The notes under the pieces: generated by a model | Told to the model about the DNA's origin: nothing | Seen by the model: the letters and a program-made list of their open reading frames with translations, nothing else | Database searches by the model: none | Translations under genes and position numbers: made by a program | DNA from: Bradyrhizobium sp. | Lineage (GTDB): Bacteria > Pseudomonadota > Alphaproteobacteria > Rhizobiales > Xanthobacteraceae | Assembly (NCBI GenBank): GCA_028290165.1 | Contig: JAQGKJ010000031.1 | Coordinates: 1-5,729, forward strand | Direction of reading: 5' to 3' | Length of the DNA stretch: 5,729 bases | Shown: in pieces, positions 5,253-5,729 of the stretch | Layout: each line of letters starts with the position of its first letter | How positions within the stretch are numbered: position 1 is the first letter of the stretch

Positions 5253-5546
5253 ATGATGACGACCAGACTGGCGATTGCCGTGCTCGTGACTGTGGAGCTG
5301 GCGGGTGCGCCCTTTGCTGCGGAAGGAAAGAAATACAAGCACATCAGGCACTATATCTCGACAATGCAATCCGATACTTATGGGACGTCCGGAATGTCGG
5401 CAATGCGATCCGGAACTTATGGGACATCCGGAACCTCTGTTGGAACTGTCACCGCTCCGTCAGTGGGGTCGTACTACTGGCCTTCGGTAGGCGTGACAAA
5501 CGCAGTCCCCACCTGGAGCAACACTACTCCTCCCGTTCGCAGGTAA
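5253..5546 (+). CDS. Small secreted Gly/Ser/Thr-rich protein with a 13-residue tandem duplication
   Basis: The 97-residue protein begins with a clear signal peptide: MMTTR, a hydrophobic core at about 6-17, then a likely cleavage near AFAA at 20-23 (sequence APFAAEG). A short Lys/His-rich stretch (KKYKHIRHY, 26-34) follows. Residues 38-50 and 51-63 are two copies of a 13-residue unit that share M-x-S-x-TYGTSG-x-S. The tail is rich in Val, Pro, Ser, Thr and Trp. There is no cysteine, no catalytic motif and no second membrane segment. I do not recognise the family. Rhizobial genomes contain many small exported proteins of this style. The start could be M1 or M2. The Shine-Dalgarno is weak (GAG at 5238-5240). 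A DUF305 pseudogene lies upstream on the same strand, so a former link to metal stress is possible but unsupported. Confidence 0.6.
   Translation: MMTTRLAIAVLVTVELAGAPFAAEGKKYKHIRHYISTMQSDTYGTSGMSAMRSGTYGTSGTSVGTVTAPSVGSYYWPSVGVTNAVPTWSNTTPPVRR
5362..5439 (+). repeat. 39-bp tandem duplication inside the secreted protein gene
   Basis: Units at 5362-5400 and 5401-5439 match at about 32 of 39 positions. The period is an exact multiple of three, so each unit adds 13 residues in frame. Several differences change amino acids (Gln/Arg, Asp/Gly, Met/Thr, Ala/Val) while TYGTSG is kept. The duplication is therefore not brand-new. Confidence 0.7.
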
Positions 5547-5621
5547 AGGGAAATGCCAACACGCCTCGCGGGATCCCTCGGATGGCTGGCAACCGGTGAC
5601 CCATCCATAGTCGGCGGATTG
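5547..5621. other. Junction between the secreted protein gene and the insertion sequence remnant
   Basis: There is no gene here. A weak inverted repeat, ggatgg (5580-5585) and ccatcc (5601-5606), has a 15-base loop and no T-run, so I do not call it a terminator. The minus-strand transposase similarity ends at about 5622. Confidence 0.3.
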
Positions 5622-5708
5622 GAAGCCCGACCGAGACACGCCCAATGCATCGCCTAGCTATGCCACCGGCCAGATGGTCCGGTGCTTCGCGATGAAGACG
5701 AACTTCAT
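5622..5708 (-). pseudogene. IS3-family transposase orfB, 5' remnant with in-frame stop
   Basis: From ATG 5708 the minus strand reads MKFVFIAKHRTIWPVA, then TAG at 5660-5658, then LGDALGVSRSGF up to 5622. This is the conserved start of IS3-family OrfB, normally of the form MKxxFIxxHRxxxPVxWLCxxLGVSRSGFxAW. The TAG stands where Trp (TGG) is expected and Gly replaces the usual Cys two codons on. After Phe29 the similarity stops: the next codon is CAA and the following residues are not transposase. The integrase catalytic domain (DDE) is absent, so the fragment cannot be active. The element's left part, with orfA, must lie to the right of the window. The truncation point is near 5621. Confidence 0.7.
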
Positions 5709-5729
5709 GTCGCTTCCTTCGCGGAGAAG
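5705..5729 (-). mobile_element. 3' end of IS3-family orfA, cut by the window edge
   Basis: The minus strand ends a frame with FSAKEAT followed by TGA at 5707-5705. This TGA overlaps the orfB ATG at 5708-5706 as ATGA, the usual overlap arrangement of IS3-family orfA and orfB. The ending resembles the (Y)FAKEAT tails I remember from orfA proteins. Only seven codons are visible, so whether orfA is intact cannot be judged. Confidence 0.5.

Noticed and set aside
5580..5606. ggatgg/ccatcc inverted repeat as terminator of the secreted protein gene
   Set aside because: A 6-bp stem with a 15-base loop and no T-tract is too weak to claim.

Overview
The window looks like accessory chromosome of a GC-rich alphaproteobacterium, most likely Bradyrhizobium or a close Nitrobacteraceae relative. 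That placement is inferred from codon use, from protein style and from family memory, not from a search. The centre is one healthy two-gene operon on the minus strand. Both flanks are mostly gene debris.

Operon (minus strand, about 4290 to 1048). The first gene (4219-2543) encodes a 558-residue polytopic membrane protein that looks like a GT-C type glycosyltransferase. It has acidic residues in the first loop and a long soluble C-terminal domain. Ten bases after its stop comes the second gene (2532-1048). This encodes a 494-residue fusion of a HAD-type phosphatase domain and a UbiA-type prenyltransferase domain of the decaprenyl-phosphate phosphoribosyltransferase / NoeC group. The best reading is that the fusion makes a polyprenyl-phosphate-linked pentose (ribose or arabinose) and the membrane protein transfers it, or a related lipid-linked sugar, to an extracytoplasmic acceptor. 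The epimerase pair DprE1/DprE2 is not in the window.

Left flank (1-1047). A minus-strand gene for a protein with three Cys-x2-Cys ... Cys-x3-Cys modules (647-186) is broken by a TAA at the exact place of a metal-ligand cysteine in the middle module. A 38-codon plus-strand ORF with a strong Shine-Dalgarno (826-942) lies divergent to it. The first 185 bases hold nothing I can call a gene.

Right flank (4290-5729). About 540 bases of non-coding and relict sequence contain short repeats, an inverted repeat and a 25-codon fragment resembling the basic N-terminus of rhizobial GAF-domain sensor kinases. Next come a DUF305 pseudogene with a visible 2-base frameshift (4833-5118) and an apparently intact small secreted protein with a duplicated 13-residue unit (5253-5546). 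On the minus strand at the edge is the orfA/orfB junction of an IS3-family element whose orfB has an in-frame stop and is truncated (5729-5622).

I see no rRNA, tRNA, CRISPR array or complete mobile element. The most striking observations are the HAD-UbiA plus GT-C pair and three independently broken genes whose disabling lesions can each be read from the sequence.
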